Source: Cytophagales bacterium (GTDB lineage Bacteria; Bacteroidota; Bacteroidia; Cytophagales; Cyclobacteriaceae). From it: a stretch of 32,640 nucleotides of DNA. Below, piece by piece: positions 1 through 7,577 of the stretch. Location of the stretch: the NCBI GenBank assembly GCA_003500135.1, contig DNTA01000060.1:1-32640 (forward strand). The letters are read 5' to 3'. Numbering within the stretch: position 1 is the stretch's first letter; each line of letters opens with the position of its first letter. Made by a program: the position numbers and the translations under genes. The notes under the pieces are model-generated. The model was not told the DNA's origin and searched no databases. It saw only the letters and a list, made by a program, of their open reading frames with translations.

Positions 1-1
1 T

Positions 2-238
2 AATTACCCAACCGAAGAATCACGGAAGAAACATCGTGAGGCCAAAGGGAAAGGAGAAATTCCGGAAAACGCTAAAATAGGTGGTGAAATTGGTATTCAT
101 GGAGTACCCGAAGGTTATGAATTTGCCATACCGTTAAAAATTAATTGGACATTGGGTTGTATTTCGATGACGAATGCAGGCATAAACGATCTTTACCCCT
201 GTATTACGGAGAAAATAATAATTGAAATCACTCCATGA
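2..238 (+). CDS. L,D-transpeptidase (YkuD family), C-terminal part only
   Basis: This is the 3' end of a gene that starts before the window; 78 codons and a TGA stop are visible in frame 2. The visible part carries an IHG motif and then WTLGCISM, which match the YkuD catalytic signature (a His followed by S/T-x-G-C-[IV]-[RS]-M), with the Cys as nucleophile. Enzymes of this family cross-link peptidoglycan stems (3-3 links) or attach proteins to peptidoglycan, acting outside the inner membrane. The tail LYPCITEKIIIEITP is the usual closing strand of the domain. The stop overlaps the start of the next gene as ATGA, so the two are probably co-transcribed. The N-terminal part and any signal peptide cannot be judged. 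Confidence 0.85.
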   Translation, partial: NYPTEESRKKHREAKGKGEIPENAKIGGEIGIHGVPEGYEFAIPLKINWTLGCISMTNAGINDLYPCITEKIIIEITP

Positions 239-888
239 GCCAGCTAAAAATATATTGCTTCAGTGGGTTAGGCGCTGATTTTATTGCTTTCAAAAATTTG
301 CGGATTGATGCCGAGTTGATTCCTGTCGATTGGAAACCTGTATTGCCAAATGAATCCTTTGAAAATTATTGCAGCCGCATGACCAAAGAAATGGATTTTT
401 CTGGCCCTGTTATGCTTATGGGGGTTTCTTTTGGAGGCGCTGTTGCTCAGTCCATTGCTTCCGTGAAAAAAGTAGACAAGTGTATTCTGATTTCTTCCAT
501 AAGAAACACAAAAGAATTCCCCCTTATCTACCGTATTTTTGGCTCACTGAAACTGTATAAATTGATTCCGGAAAAGTTACTTAATCAATACCACCCCATT
601 TTGGCCTGGGCATTTGGTGTTTCATCGCAAAGACAAAAGGAACTTTTAAAAAAAATAATGGGCAAAACGGATACAAGATTTGCCAAATGGGCCATTAGAC
701 AAATCCTGAAATGGAAAGCCCCTCAAAAACCCGTACCTGCCCTTCGATTACACGGCACAAAAGACCATCTCATCCCATTCCCTAAAAATGACAACAAAAC
801 TATTGCCATAGTTGATGGCACTCACCTGATGGTACTCAACCGCGCCAAAGAAATATCCGAGCAGATAAATTTGTATTTAAAATCCTGA
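235..888 (+). CDS. Alpha/beta hydrolase
   Basis: This 217-residue protein has the marks of a small alpha/beta hydrolase. The nucleophile elbow is GVSFGG with Ser65, the likely acid is Asp177 in LHGTKDH, and the likely catalytic His is His197 in DGTHLMVL. An early FSGLGAD stretch corresponds to the oxyanion-loop region near the N-terminus. There is no signal peptide or membrane segment, so it is probably cytoplasmic. The ATG overlaps the stop of the L,D-transpeptidase gene (ATGA), indicating translational coupling. The substrate cannot be predicted; esterase or thioesterase-like activity is typical of such short family members. The fold call is firm and the function is open. Confidence 0.85.
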   Translation: MSQLKIYCFSGLGADFIAFKNLRIDAELIPVDWKPVLPNESFENYCSRMTKEMDFSGPVMLMGVSFGGAVAQSIASVKKVDKCILISSIRNTKEFPLIYRIFGSLKLYKLIPEKLLNQYHPILAWAFGVSSQRQKELLKKIMGKTDTRFAKWAIRQILKWKAPQKPVPALRLHGTKDHLIPFPKNDNKTIAIVDGTHLMVLNRAKEISEQINLYLKS

Positions 889-939
889 AAAATATTACCC
901 TTCCTCCATTATCATAAGTAAGCCAACTATTTTTATGTC

Positions 940-2451
940 ATGGAGGATCTAGGAGGTGCACTCATTACTGTTTTAATTATTTCAATAGTTGCGTGTAATC
1001 AAAATGGATCAAACTCAGACCGCCAAAAACCGGCAGAGACCCTTTCAATTTCGCTCTACGATTCACTTATGCAGGCCTATTCAGGTTTTGATAAATCCAG
1101 TGGAGTGGCGCTATTGGCTAAAGGTGATTCGATTCTATTTCAAAAGGCTTATGGAATGGCCAACCATGAATGGAAGGTAAAAAATACCATAATTACGCGT
1201 TTTAAAATAGGTTCACTTACCAAGTCCTTTACAGCTTATCCCACCTTTTTAAAGGATCAAAAAGGCATAATCAATCTTGATGATAAAGTAATTAATTTTA
1301 TTCCGGAACTCTATCAAAACGGAACCGAACAGATAGAAATCCGGCATTTGCTTAATCACACCTCCGGATGACTCCGTCACACCCGGTCGGCAACCTACAG
1401 TGGCGATTTTAGTAACGTAAAACTTACCGCAAATGAGTGGGTTGAAAAAATTAGTGCGATCAAAATAGTCCATGTCCCCGGAAAATGTGTTGGATACACC
1501 AATTTAAGGTACATCTTGATAGGGGTGGTTTTGGAAAGGGTTAGTGATCAGCCTTTTCAAACTGTATTAAGAGATCACATCCTGGATACCTTAAAACTCA
1601 ATGGCACCTTCTATCCCGTTGACCATACCTTATATGAAAATATTGCTTATGGCTATGACCAGTCACTAAAAGGCCCCTTTCCCACTGAATTTATTGATCC
1701 ATCTATCCCATTTTCAGCAGCCTCGTTATATAGCACAGCCGGCGATCTGTTTGATTGGACACAAAATATAAAAGCTTATGGCCTTCTGAACGAACCACTA
1801 ACTAATGAAATGCTTGAATCAAAAAAAGGTGGCGCTGCGTGTGGTTGGTTTATCAATAATACTAAAGGTGAAAATATTATCTATCATGGTGGACGTATCA
1901 ATGGTTTTAGCAGTTTGTTACGATACTGTACCAAAAATGATCAAACCGTGATTCTGTAGCGCAACCTTGGTAGTACAGATTTAGATGCAATCGCCGATAA
2001 TTTGGTGCGAATATCGCGAGATGTGGGTATACAGTGGCCCGCTGCCAGGATGGATAAACGACTATATGAACAATACAAAAGCAAAGGCGCCGGGTCAATG
2101 ATAAATGATTACAGGCAAATTCATGGCAATAATTTTGAACAAATCAACTACTCGGATGATGAACTTCGAAATCTTGCCCCATTCATCTGGTATGAACATC
2201 GCGATATTGATACAGCAGAACAATAATTACTTTATGGCAATACTGACTTTCCAGAAAACATACAAACCCATATAGACCTAGGCGATTTATACATGCGCAA
2301 AGGCAACGGAAGAGTGGCACGAAAGTACCATCAACAAGCTTATAAAATTGATCCCGGGCATGTAAAAGCACAACTACGCATTAAGGCTGTCGGACAAAAA
2401 TTTTGCCTCAATCTCAACTATTCCGGCACTGTTTTTTATATTGTTTGGTAA
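940..2451 (+). pseudogene. Serine hydrolase (class C beta-lactamase/PBP-like) with TPR-like tail, broken by three in-frame stops
   Basis: One open frame runs over 503 codons to TAA at 2449-2451, but it is interrupted by TGA at 1369-1371 (codon 144), TAG at 1957-1959 (codon 340) and TAA at 2224-2226 (codon 429). Family motifs survive in the same frame on both sides of the stops: SLTK (Ser92, Lys95) is the serine-acylating motif, YTN (Tyr186, Asn188) the second motif, and HGG (316-318) replaces K-T-G. The first stop falls just after the conserved LLNHTSG, where the family has a hydrophobic residue. The last ~100 codons resemble a TPR (GDLYMRKGN, ARKYHQQAYKIDPGHVKA). The N-terminus has a hydrophobic stretch ending in VAC, possibly a lipoprotein signal. 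No frameshift is needed, so decay is probably recent. Confidence 0.85.
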
Positions 2452-2463
2452 ATACCAATCGCC

Positions 2464-4155
2464 ATGAAATATATCTTACCTACATTTCTTCTGATTCTTT
2501 TTGGAATCAGCCATCGTATGATGGCTCAGAGTGTTGTTAAAAAACCCATATCGAGGTACATCAATGTGACCAACAAGTCGCATATTTTTCCCACTTTGAC
2601 AGCAGATGGCATGTATATGATCTTTATGTCCAATTATACCAGCACCGGGCATTTCGAACTGGTTTATTCCCATAAAAGCGGGCCTGAAAGCTGGGAGGAA
2701 GCCAAGCATTTTGAACTTTTTTACAAGAAACGCCTCGATTTTTTTGGTAGCCATAATGTAAGTTATGACGGACAGCGCCTTGTTTTTGCCTCACAGAGGG
2801 CCAATGGCATTGGTAAGTTTGATATATGGTTCAGCAAAAAGCAGGGAAATGGCTGGTCAAACCCCATCAACCCGGGAAAACCACTCAATAGCATGGGCAA
2901 TGAAGGCAACCCTTGCTTGTCACCGGACAACAACACCATTTATTTCATGCGATGTAGCAGCATGGATATCAATGAAAAATCGGGATGTAAAATATTCATG
3001 GCTACCCGAAAACGAGACGATTACTGGAACGATCCTATTGAGTTGCCGGCTTACATTAATGAAGGCAATTGTGTTACCCCAAGGATTATGATCGATAACC
3101 AGGCCCTGGTGTATGCTTCAGATAAAGCAGGTGGCAAAGGGAAACTCGATCTGTACCTGACCCGTTACGAGAATGGTCTCTGGTCCAAACCTGTACCCTA
3201 TGAGTTTTTAAATACGGAAAAAAATGATGAGTACATAAGTGTTCCGGCAAGAGGGGATGTGGTTTATTATCATGAGAAATACAAAGGTCAATTCAACATA
3301 TTTAAGGCTCTTATCCCTGAAAGCCTGCAACCAAAAGATGTACGAATGTTAACCGGCCAAATCAGCTTACCTCCGGGCCTTACTCCTGAAGATTTGATGA
3401 TGCTCGCATATGATGCAGAGAACCAGGAGGTTATTTCTAAAGCAACATTTAACAGTAAGGACAACTCATATTTCATCAATCTTGCTGGAGGAAAGGTGTA
3501 CGATTTTTCCATTTTCCCGAAAAAACCCGGATATACCTATTATGCTGAAATGCTCGATCTGTCAAATCTTGAAAAATCAGAAAAAACTGAGACAGACATC
3601 ATTTTGGAAAGGGCAGGTTTTGGTTCAGAAATGGTATTAAGATCCATCGTTTTTGAACCACAATCCAGTCAGCTTTCCGATCTTTCGGAGATTGGAATGC
3701 GAAGGCTTTCACGGTTTATGCAAAATAACCGAAATGCCACTTTGGAAATTGGGGTATATATGGATACGGTTAAAATGGATAGCATACCGCGACCCGAACT
3801 TACTGAAACCACTGTTGACACCTTGTTTCAGAACATCCCGGTTTCAGCCCTTATCGAAAACCAGGCAGATACTGACAGCCTGGATATTTATGCTCAAAAG
3901 CAAGCCGCAAAGGATTCTCTGTTGTTGGCAGGATTCCATTTCCTTCAACAGGACTCAGCGCTGTGGGACATGTACAAACTCAATTACACTTATCACAACG
4001 ATCGTACTCAAAAACAAGCCGATGCCATTGTTGAAAAGCTTATCAAAATGGGCGCCCCAAAAGAAAATTTAATACCTGTTGGTTATGGGGATGTTTATCA
4101 AAAGAATTTCGCCAACATGGATAGGCCCTACTGGGTGGCCGTCAAAATAAGGTGA
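2464..4155 (+). CDS. Secreted PD40 beta-propeller protein with degenerate OmpA-like C-terminal domain
   Basis: This 563-residue protein starts with a signal peptide (residues 1-22, ending MMAQ). Residues ~30-290 contain TolB-like PD40 repeats, for example FPTLTADGMYMIFMS, HNVSYDGQRLVFASQ, GNPCLSPDNNTIYFM and TPRIMIDNQALVYAS. A short beta-rich stretch follows (~295-385), and the C-terminus resembles an OmpA-like peptidoglycan-associated domain (VFEPQSSQLSD ... ENLIPVGYGD). That domain is odd. About 75 residues are inserted after the GVYMDT strand (Asp434), and the Arg that usually helps bind diaminopimelate is Gln518 in KQADAIVEKL. Proteins of this layout are common in Bacteroidota envelopes. 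It begins 12 bases after the broken serine hydrolase frame. It is probably periplasmic or outer-membrane associated; peptidoglycan binding is doubtful. Confidence 0.8.
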   Translation: MKYILPTFLLILFGISHRMMAQSVVKKPISRYINVTNKSHIFPTLTADGMYMIFMSNYTSTGHFELVYSHKSGPESWEEAKHFELFYKKRLDFFGSHNVSYDGQRLVFASQRANGIGKFDIWFSKKQGNGWSNPINPGKPLNSMGNEGNPCLSPDNNTIYFMRCSSMDINEKSGCKIFMATRKRDDYWNDPIELPAYINEGNCVTPRIMIDNQALVYASDKAGGKGKLDLYLTRYENGLWSKPVPYEFLNTEKNDEYISVPARGDVVYYHEKYKGQFNIFKALIPESLQPKDVRMLTGQISLPPGLTPEDLMMLAYDAENQEVISKATFNSKDNSYFINLAGGKVYDFSIFPKKPGYTYYAEMLDLSNLEKSEKTETDIILERAGFGSEMVLRSIVFEPQSSQLSDLSEIGMRRLSRFMQNNRNATLEIGVYMDTVKMDSIPRPELTETTVDTLFQNIPVSALIENQADTDSLDIYAQKQAAKDSLLLAGFHFLQQDSALWDMYKLNYTYHNDRTQKQADAIVEKLIKMGAPKENLIPVGYGDVYQKNFANMDRPYWVAVKIR

Positions 4156-4194
4156 CCAAATGATTTTTATTTAGTCAATAGCCACAGTTATTTC

Positions 4195-4202
4195 TAGCTT
4201 TG
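4195..4202 (+). promoter_or_regulatory. Candidate Bacteroidota -7 box (TAGCTTTG) for the cyclase gene
   Basis: TAGCTTTG matches the TAnnTTTG -7 consensus of the Bacteroidota primary sigma factor. It ends only 7 bases before the ATG at 4210, so transcripts would be leaderless or nearly so. No clear TTTG -33 element is seen at the usual distance. An 8-base match with four fixed T positions can occur by chance in AT-rich DNA. Confidence 0.3.
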
Positions 4203-4209
4203 CAAGCAA

Positions 4210-5529
4210 ATGCTAAAAACCAACTCATATCGCAGGTTTGCCATTGACCTGATACAGAATGAAAGGCTCAGAGCCAGAATATTAGGCATCGTAATGCTTT
4301 GGATATTGCTGGGTTTCCTGATCAACTACATCATAAACTTTCAATTTTTTGACCTTTTTTTGATCAATAAGAAATACTGGCTATTAGGAGTGGTATTAAT
4401 GCTTTTATTGGTCATTCGGTCATTTATCATAGCCCGATTTATTCCCAAAATCCATAGAATTAGAGGATCAATTAGCCTTAGAATGCAGATCATTAACGGA
4501 TTTGTTGATATTTCTATCATCAGCTTAATTCTGATCACCTTTGCCAATCAGCTCAATCCTTACAATGCACTTATTTCTCCGGTAATTGAATTGTATGTTA
4601 TTGTCATCCTGCTATCCATTCTTGAAATGGACTTCCGCGTTTCTGCTTTCGTCGGCGCCATGGCTTCTGTTCAGTATATAAGTGTCTATCTGTATTTCAG
4701 CAAAGATCATGCGCCACCAGAGGAGCTGCCATTTTTGGGAGAGTTCATGTACTACGGAGGCCGAGGTATGATTTTCCTGGTCACCGGGATGGTAAGTGGA
4801 ATGATTGCCAAGAGAATTAAACGAGGGGTATTAAAGGTTTTGAAGCATGAAGATGAAAAAAACCGACTTGAAAAACTTTTTGGTCAGCAGCTTTCTCCCG
4901 ACATAGCCAATGAAGTGTTGAATAATACCGCCACCAGACCAATTTCAAGAGAGGCCTGCATCTTATTTCTAGACATCAAGGATTTTACTCCTCATACGGC
5001 TACACTAACCCCGGAAGAAATTATTGATTACCAAAATTTAGTTTTTCCCGATACCTTCGATACTATTTACAAATACAAAGGCGTCATCAACCAGGTGATG
5101 GGTGATGGCTTTATGGCGACGTTTGGCGCTCCCATATCTTCTGATGAAGCATGCGAAAATGCCCTGAAGGCCTCATTAGAAATTATTGAATTGCTACAGA
5201 AAAAGAATAAGAAAAACCCAAATTCGCCCACTTATGTTCGCATAGGCATGCATTATGGTCCAATTGTAACCGGGAACATAGGCTCGGAAACCCGAAAACA
5301 GTATTCCGTTACAGGATTACCCGTCATTATCGCCTCCCGGCTGGAACAATTGAATAAAGAAACCAATACTTATATCCTTTTCTCAGAAAATGTAATGGCT
5401 CAATTAAAGTCTAATTTCCCAAATATTAACCCCGTCGGGCGACACACCATAAAAGGGTTTAGCCAACCCATGCTTGTCTATTCTGCTCTGTGTGCTTTTG
5501 AAAAAAACTATTCCTTCCCTGATGCATAA
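4210..5529 (+). CDS. Membrane class III adenylate/guanylate cyclase-like protein
   Basis: This 439-residue protein has about six hydrophobic segments (residues ~24-210), a charged linker (~215-245, LEKLFGQQLSPDIANEVL) and a class III cyclase domain (~248-430). Both metal-binding aspartates are present, Asp255 in FLDIKDF and Asp299 in MGDGF, as is the transition-state Arg377 in IASRLEQ. Three other key positions are not canonical: the purine-selecting Lys is Gln295, its partner Asp is Leu370 and the ribose-orienting Asn is Ile373 (TGLPVIIASR). Such variants occur in bacterial cyclase-like families, so the product (cAMP, cGMP, or none) is uncertain. The membrane part may act as a sensor. The 3' end overlaps the convergent dehydrogenase gene by 22 bases. 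Confidence 0.85.
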   Translation: MLKTNSYRRFAIDLIQNERLRARILGIVMLWILLGFLINYIINFQFFDLFLINKKYWLLGVVLMLLLVIRSFIIARFIPKIHRIRGSISLRMQIINGFVDISIISLILITFANQLNPYNALISPVIELYVIVILLSILEMDFRVSAFVGAMASVQYISVYLYFSKDHAPPEELPFLGEFMYYGGRGMIFLVTGMVSGMIAKRIKRGVLKVLKHEDEKNRLEKLFGQQLSPDIANEVLNNTATRPISREACILFLDIKDFTPHTATLTPEEIIDYQNLVFPDTFDTIYKYKGVINQVMGDGFMATFGAPISSDEACENALKASLEIIELLQKKNKKNPNSPTYVRIGMHYGPIVTGNIGSETRKQYSVTGLPVIIASRLEQLNKETNTYILFSENVMAQLKSNFPNINPVGRHTIKGFSQPMLVYSALCAFEKNYSFPDA

Positions 5530-6725
5530 GATTCCAGATAGGCATACCTTTCCGTCAAATGGCCTGATTTTGCTATTGTCGCTCTTTCCAAAACATCTTC
5601 AGGCGCCTGTCCAAAAAGTGATGGCAGTACGTTTTCAATAAGTTGTTTTCCGAAATCAAAGGAAGCATCACGCGGTAATTCACTGGGTAAATTGTCCACC
5701 GCCATTTCTGACAGGTTATCCTTATCAGAAAAAGCAGGCAGTTCCTTCAACGATTTGATATCGACATCGAATACAGGCTCCTGAATGGTGGTTGCCTTTC
5801 TCGTAGTTGGTATCGAACCATCAATATCACAGGTGATATCAGCTATGGTACGTATGTTAAAAGCAGGGTCTTTTACCTGCTCAAGCTCAAATAAACGTGG
5901 CGATCGCGGATCCCAGAAGGCAGCAGAAATCAAAATATCGGCCTTCTTGGCGAAGGGCCAGAAGTTGCCGGCGTACATATCGGGGTGTGCAAAAAAGTGC
6001 TCAAAATTGAACTTTTCGCCATCTTTTCTATGGGTGTACACATCCACATCGATTTGAGTATAGACCGGTTGGTCAAAGATTTGGAATATAAAAGGTATAG
6101 GTTCCACCCTTTTCAATTCAATTTTATTTAAAATTTCAAGCGCCCCCTTTGCTACCCTTCCATTACCTGTCAACACGATTTTCACGGGTGGCAAATCTAC
6201 TTTCTTCAACTCATTTACCAGTTCTTCATAATCTTTGCATTCATGGGCTCTCTTCAGATTGAACAAGTTGTATTTTTTGCCAAAGGTCCACAGGGCATTA
6301 TATGCGCCTACTATTCCCGCCCATCGCCCAAAGGCAATGATTCTCAATCCGTTTTCATTGGTCAGGGTTTCATAATCTATTAGCGTGATTTTTTTATCCA
6401 GAATCGATTTTAACAACCTTTGATTAGACGGCTGCTTTTTGATCGTATGGCTGAAAAAGAAATATGCCTTTTCGGGCAATAGCAAATCAATGGGTACTTC
6501 CTTTACACCAAAAAGGACATCACAATCTGATAAATCTTCCACCACATCAATACGTAGTTTTTTATATTCTTCATCGCCAAAACACCTAACAGAGCTTGAT
6601 TGAACCTTAACGTTTATATTTGGATATTGCTCTTTTAAAAAAGCAATTTGGTCGGGTGTAAGAGGTGTACGTGCATCGACCGGCAATTTGTCTTCACGTA
6701 TAACCCCAACATTTAATGCTGACAT
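5508..6725 (-). CDS. Saccharopine dehydrogenase-like NAD-dependent oxidoreductase (LYS1 type)
   Basis: This 405-residue protein matches the NAD+, L-lysine-forming saccharopine dehydrogenase family, which shares its fold with alanine dehydrogenase and transhydrogenase alpha. The catalytic-type pair is visible: Lys75 in FGVKEVP and His93 in FFFSHTIKKQP. The Arg-containing N-terminal signature (VIREDKLPVDARTPLTP) is also present. A Rossmann-type region lies around LTGNGRVAKGALEIL (~185-200), and the C-terminal lobe holds ADITCDIDGSIPTT. Fungal enzymes interconvert saccharopine with lysine and 2-oxoglutarate; bacterial homologues are less studied. The gene is a single unit, divergent from the methyltransferase-like gene at 6784. 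Its 3' end overlaps the cyclase gene by 22 bases on the opposite strand. Confidence 0.75.
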   Translation of the reverse strand: MSALNVGVIREDKLPVDARTPLTPDQIAFLKEQYPNINVKVQSSSVRCFGDEEYKKLRIDVVEDLSDCDVLFGVKEVPIDLLLPEKAYFFFSHTIKKQPSNQRLLKSILDKKITLIDYETLTNENGLRIIAFGRWAGIVGAYNALWTFGKKYNLFNLKRAHECKDYEELVNELKKVDLPPVKIVLTGNGRVAKGALEILNKIELKRVEPIPFIFQIFDQPVYTQIDVDVYTHRKDGEKFNFEHFFAHPDMYAGNFWPFAKKADILISAAFWDPRSPRLFELEQVKDPAFNIRTIADITCDIDGSIPTTRKATTIQEPVFDVDIKSLKELPAFSDKDNLSEMAVDNLPSELPRDASFDFGKQLIENVLPSLFGQAPEDVLERATIAKSGHLTERYAYLESYASGKE

Positions 6726-6783
6726 TCCTTTCAGTTTTTGGGTATTTACGAATATATTAAAGTTTCAATAAACAGAGGTCAAT

Positions 6784-7371
6784 ATGCCGGCATATATATT
6801 ATTGATTTTGATTTGGACAGGATATTTTACTTTTCACAGTTTGCTTGCTGCCCACTTCGTTAAAAACCGTGCTGAAAGGTCGCTCGGTCTGTCGGGCAAA
6901 AAGTACAGAATGATGTATGTTTTGCTTTCGGTAATCTTGCTAATCCCCTTACTGTGGTATACCGCAGCGCATCAGGGCAATCGCCTTTTTGAGGTTTCCG
7001 TCTGGACCCAGTTTATAGGTTTAATGCTGGCTACCTATGGTGTATTTATCGTAAGAGAAGGTTTCAGGTACTATCATACGCCCGCCTTCCTGGGGTTGGC
7101 TAATCCTGAACTGGAGCAGGATAAGTTGGTAATTGAGGGCCTGAACCGCTATGTGCGGCATCCACTCTACGCCGGTACTATTTTGATCGTACTTGGGCTT
7201 GTAGTGTTTTTACCTACTATGACCAACCTTATTGTGTTCATACTGATCCTGATTTACACTTTGATTGGAATTAAGCTGGAAGAAAAAAAGCTGGTGGAAC
7301 AATTTGGACAGGAGTACGAAGATTACCGTAAAAATGTACCGATGCTAATTCCTAAAATTTTTAAAAGATAG
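6784..7371 (+). CDS. Isoprenylcysteine carboxyl methyltransferase (ICMT/PEMT)-like membrane protein
   Basis: This 195-residue protein has four or five membrane segments (around residues 1-20, 42-60, 75-93, 125-160). The C-terminal signature is that of the ICMT/phospholipid methyltransferase superfamily: LNRYVRHPLYAGTILIVLG followed by EEKKLVEQFGQEYEDYRKNVPMLIP. In this superfamily the RHP motif and the distal E-E/Y-x-x-Y region bind S-adenosylmethionine at the membrane face. Bacteria mostly lack prenylated CaaX proteins, so the substrate is likely a lipid, quinone or small thiol; NnrU-like relatives are also possible. The ATG is preceded by AGAGG at about 6 bases, a decent ribosome site for this phylum. 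Confidence 0.75.
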   Translation: MPAYILLILIWTGYFTFHSLLAAHFVKNRAERSLGLSGKKYRMMYVLLSVILLIPLLWYTAAHQGNRLFEVSVWTQFIGLMLATYGVFIVREGFRYYHTPAFLGLANPELEQDKLVIEGLNRYVRHPLYAGTILIVLGLVVFLPTMTNLIVFILILIYTLIGIKLEEKKLVEQFGQEYEDYRKNVPMLIPKIFKR

Positions 7372-7380
7372 AAATCACTT

Positions 7381-7575
7381 TTACGGCTTTTTATTCTTTT
7401 CCTTATGGTTCTTTAGCTTTTTGTCTTCAACATGATCATCCAAAAAGTGGTTGATCCTGTCTATTTCAAAATTGGTCTGAATCTCGCCCAGAGAATTGAT
7501 CTTAAACTCCAGTCCATCGAGTTCTTCATTTATTTTAGGCTTGTCTTCTTTAGGTTCCTTTTTTGATTTTTTCAT
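7381..7575 (-). CDS. Small lysine-rich conserved-looking hypothetical protein
   Basis: This 64-residue protein starts two bases after the gltX stop on the same strand, so it is almost certainly co-transcribed with gltX and probably translationally coupled. Both ends are highly charged (MKKSKKEPKEDKPK at the start; DKKLKNHKEKNKKP at the end). The centre (ELDGLEFKINSLGEIQTNF, then IDRINHFLDDHV) could form a short structured core. It has no signal peptide, Cys or membrane segment. I do not recognise a family. The position, the clean ATG and the lack of overlap with other genes support a real gene. The charged tails could suggest nucleic-acid or ribosome contact, but that is only inference. Confidence 0.7.
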   Translation of the reverse strand: MKKSKKEPKEDKPKINEELDGLEFKINSLGEIQTNFEIDRINHFLDDHVEDKKLKNHKEKNKKP

Positions 7576-7577
7576 AG

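Noticed and set aside
940..2451. Stop codon reassignment as an explanation for the three in-frame stops
   Set aside because: All three stop types are involved, and the surrounding genes end normally at these same codons.
3653..4072. 139-codon frame inside the PD40/OmpA gene
   Set aside because: It overlaps the real gene in another frame, and the real frame has a signal peptide and recognisable repeats.
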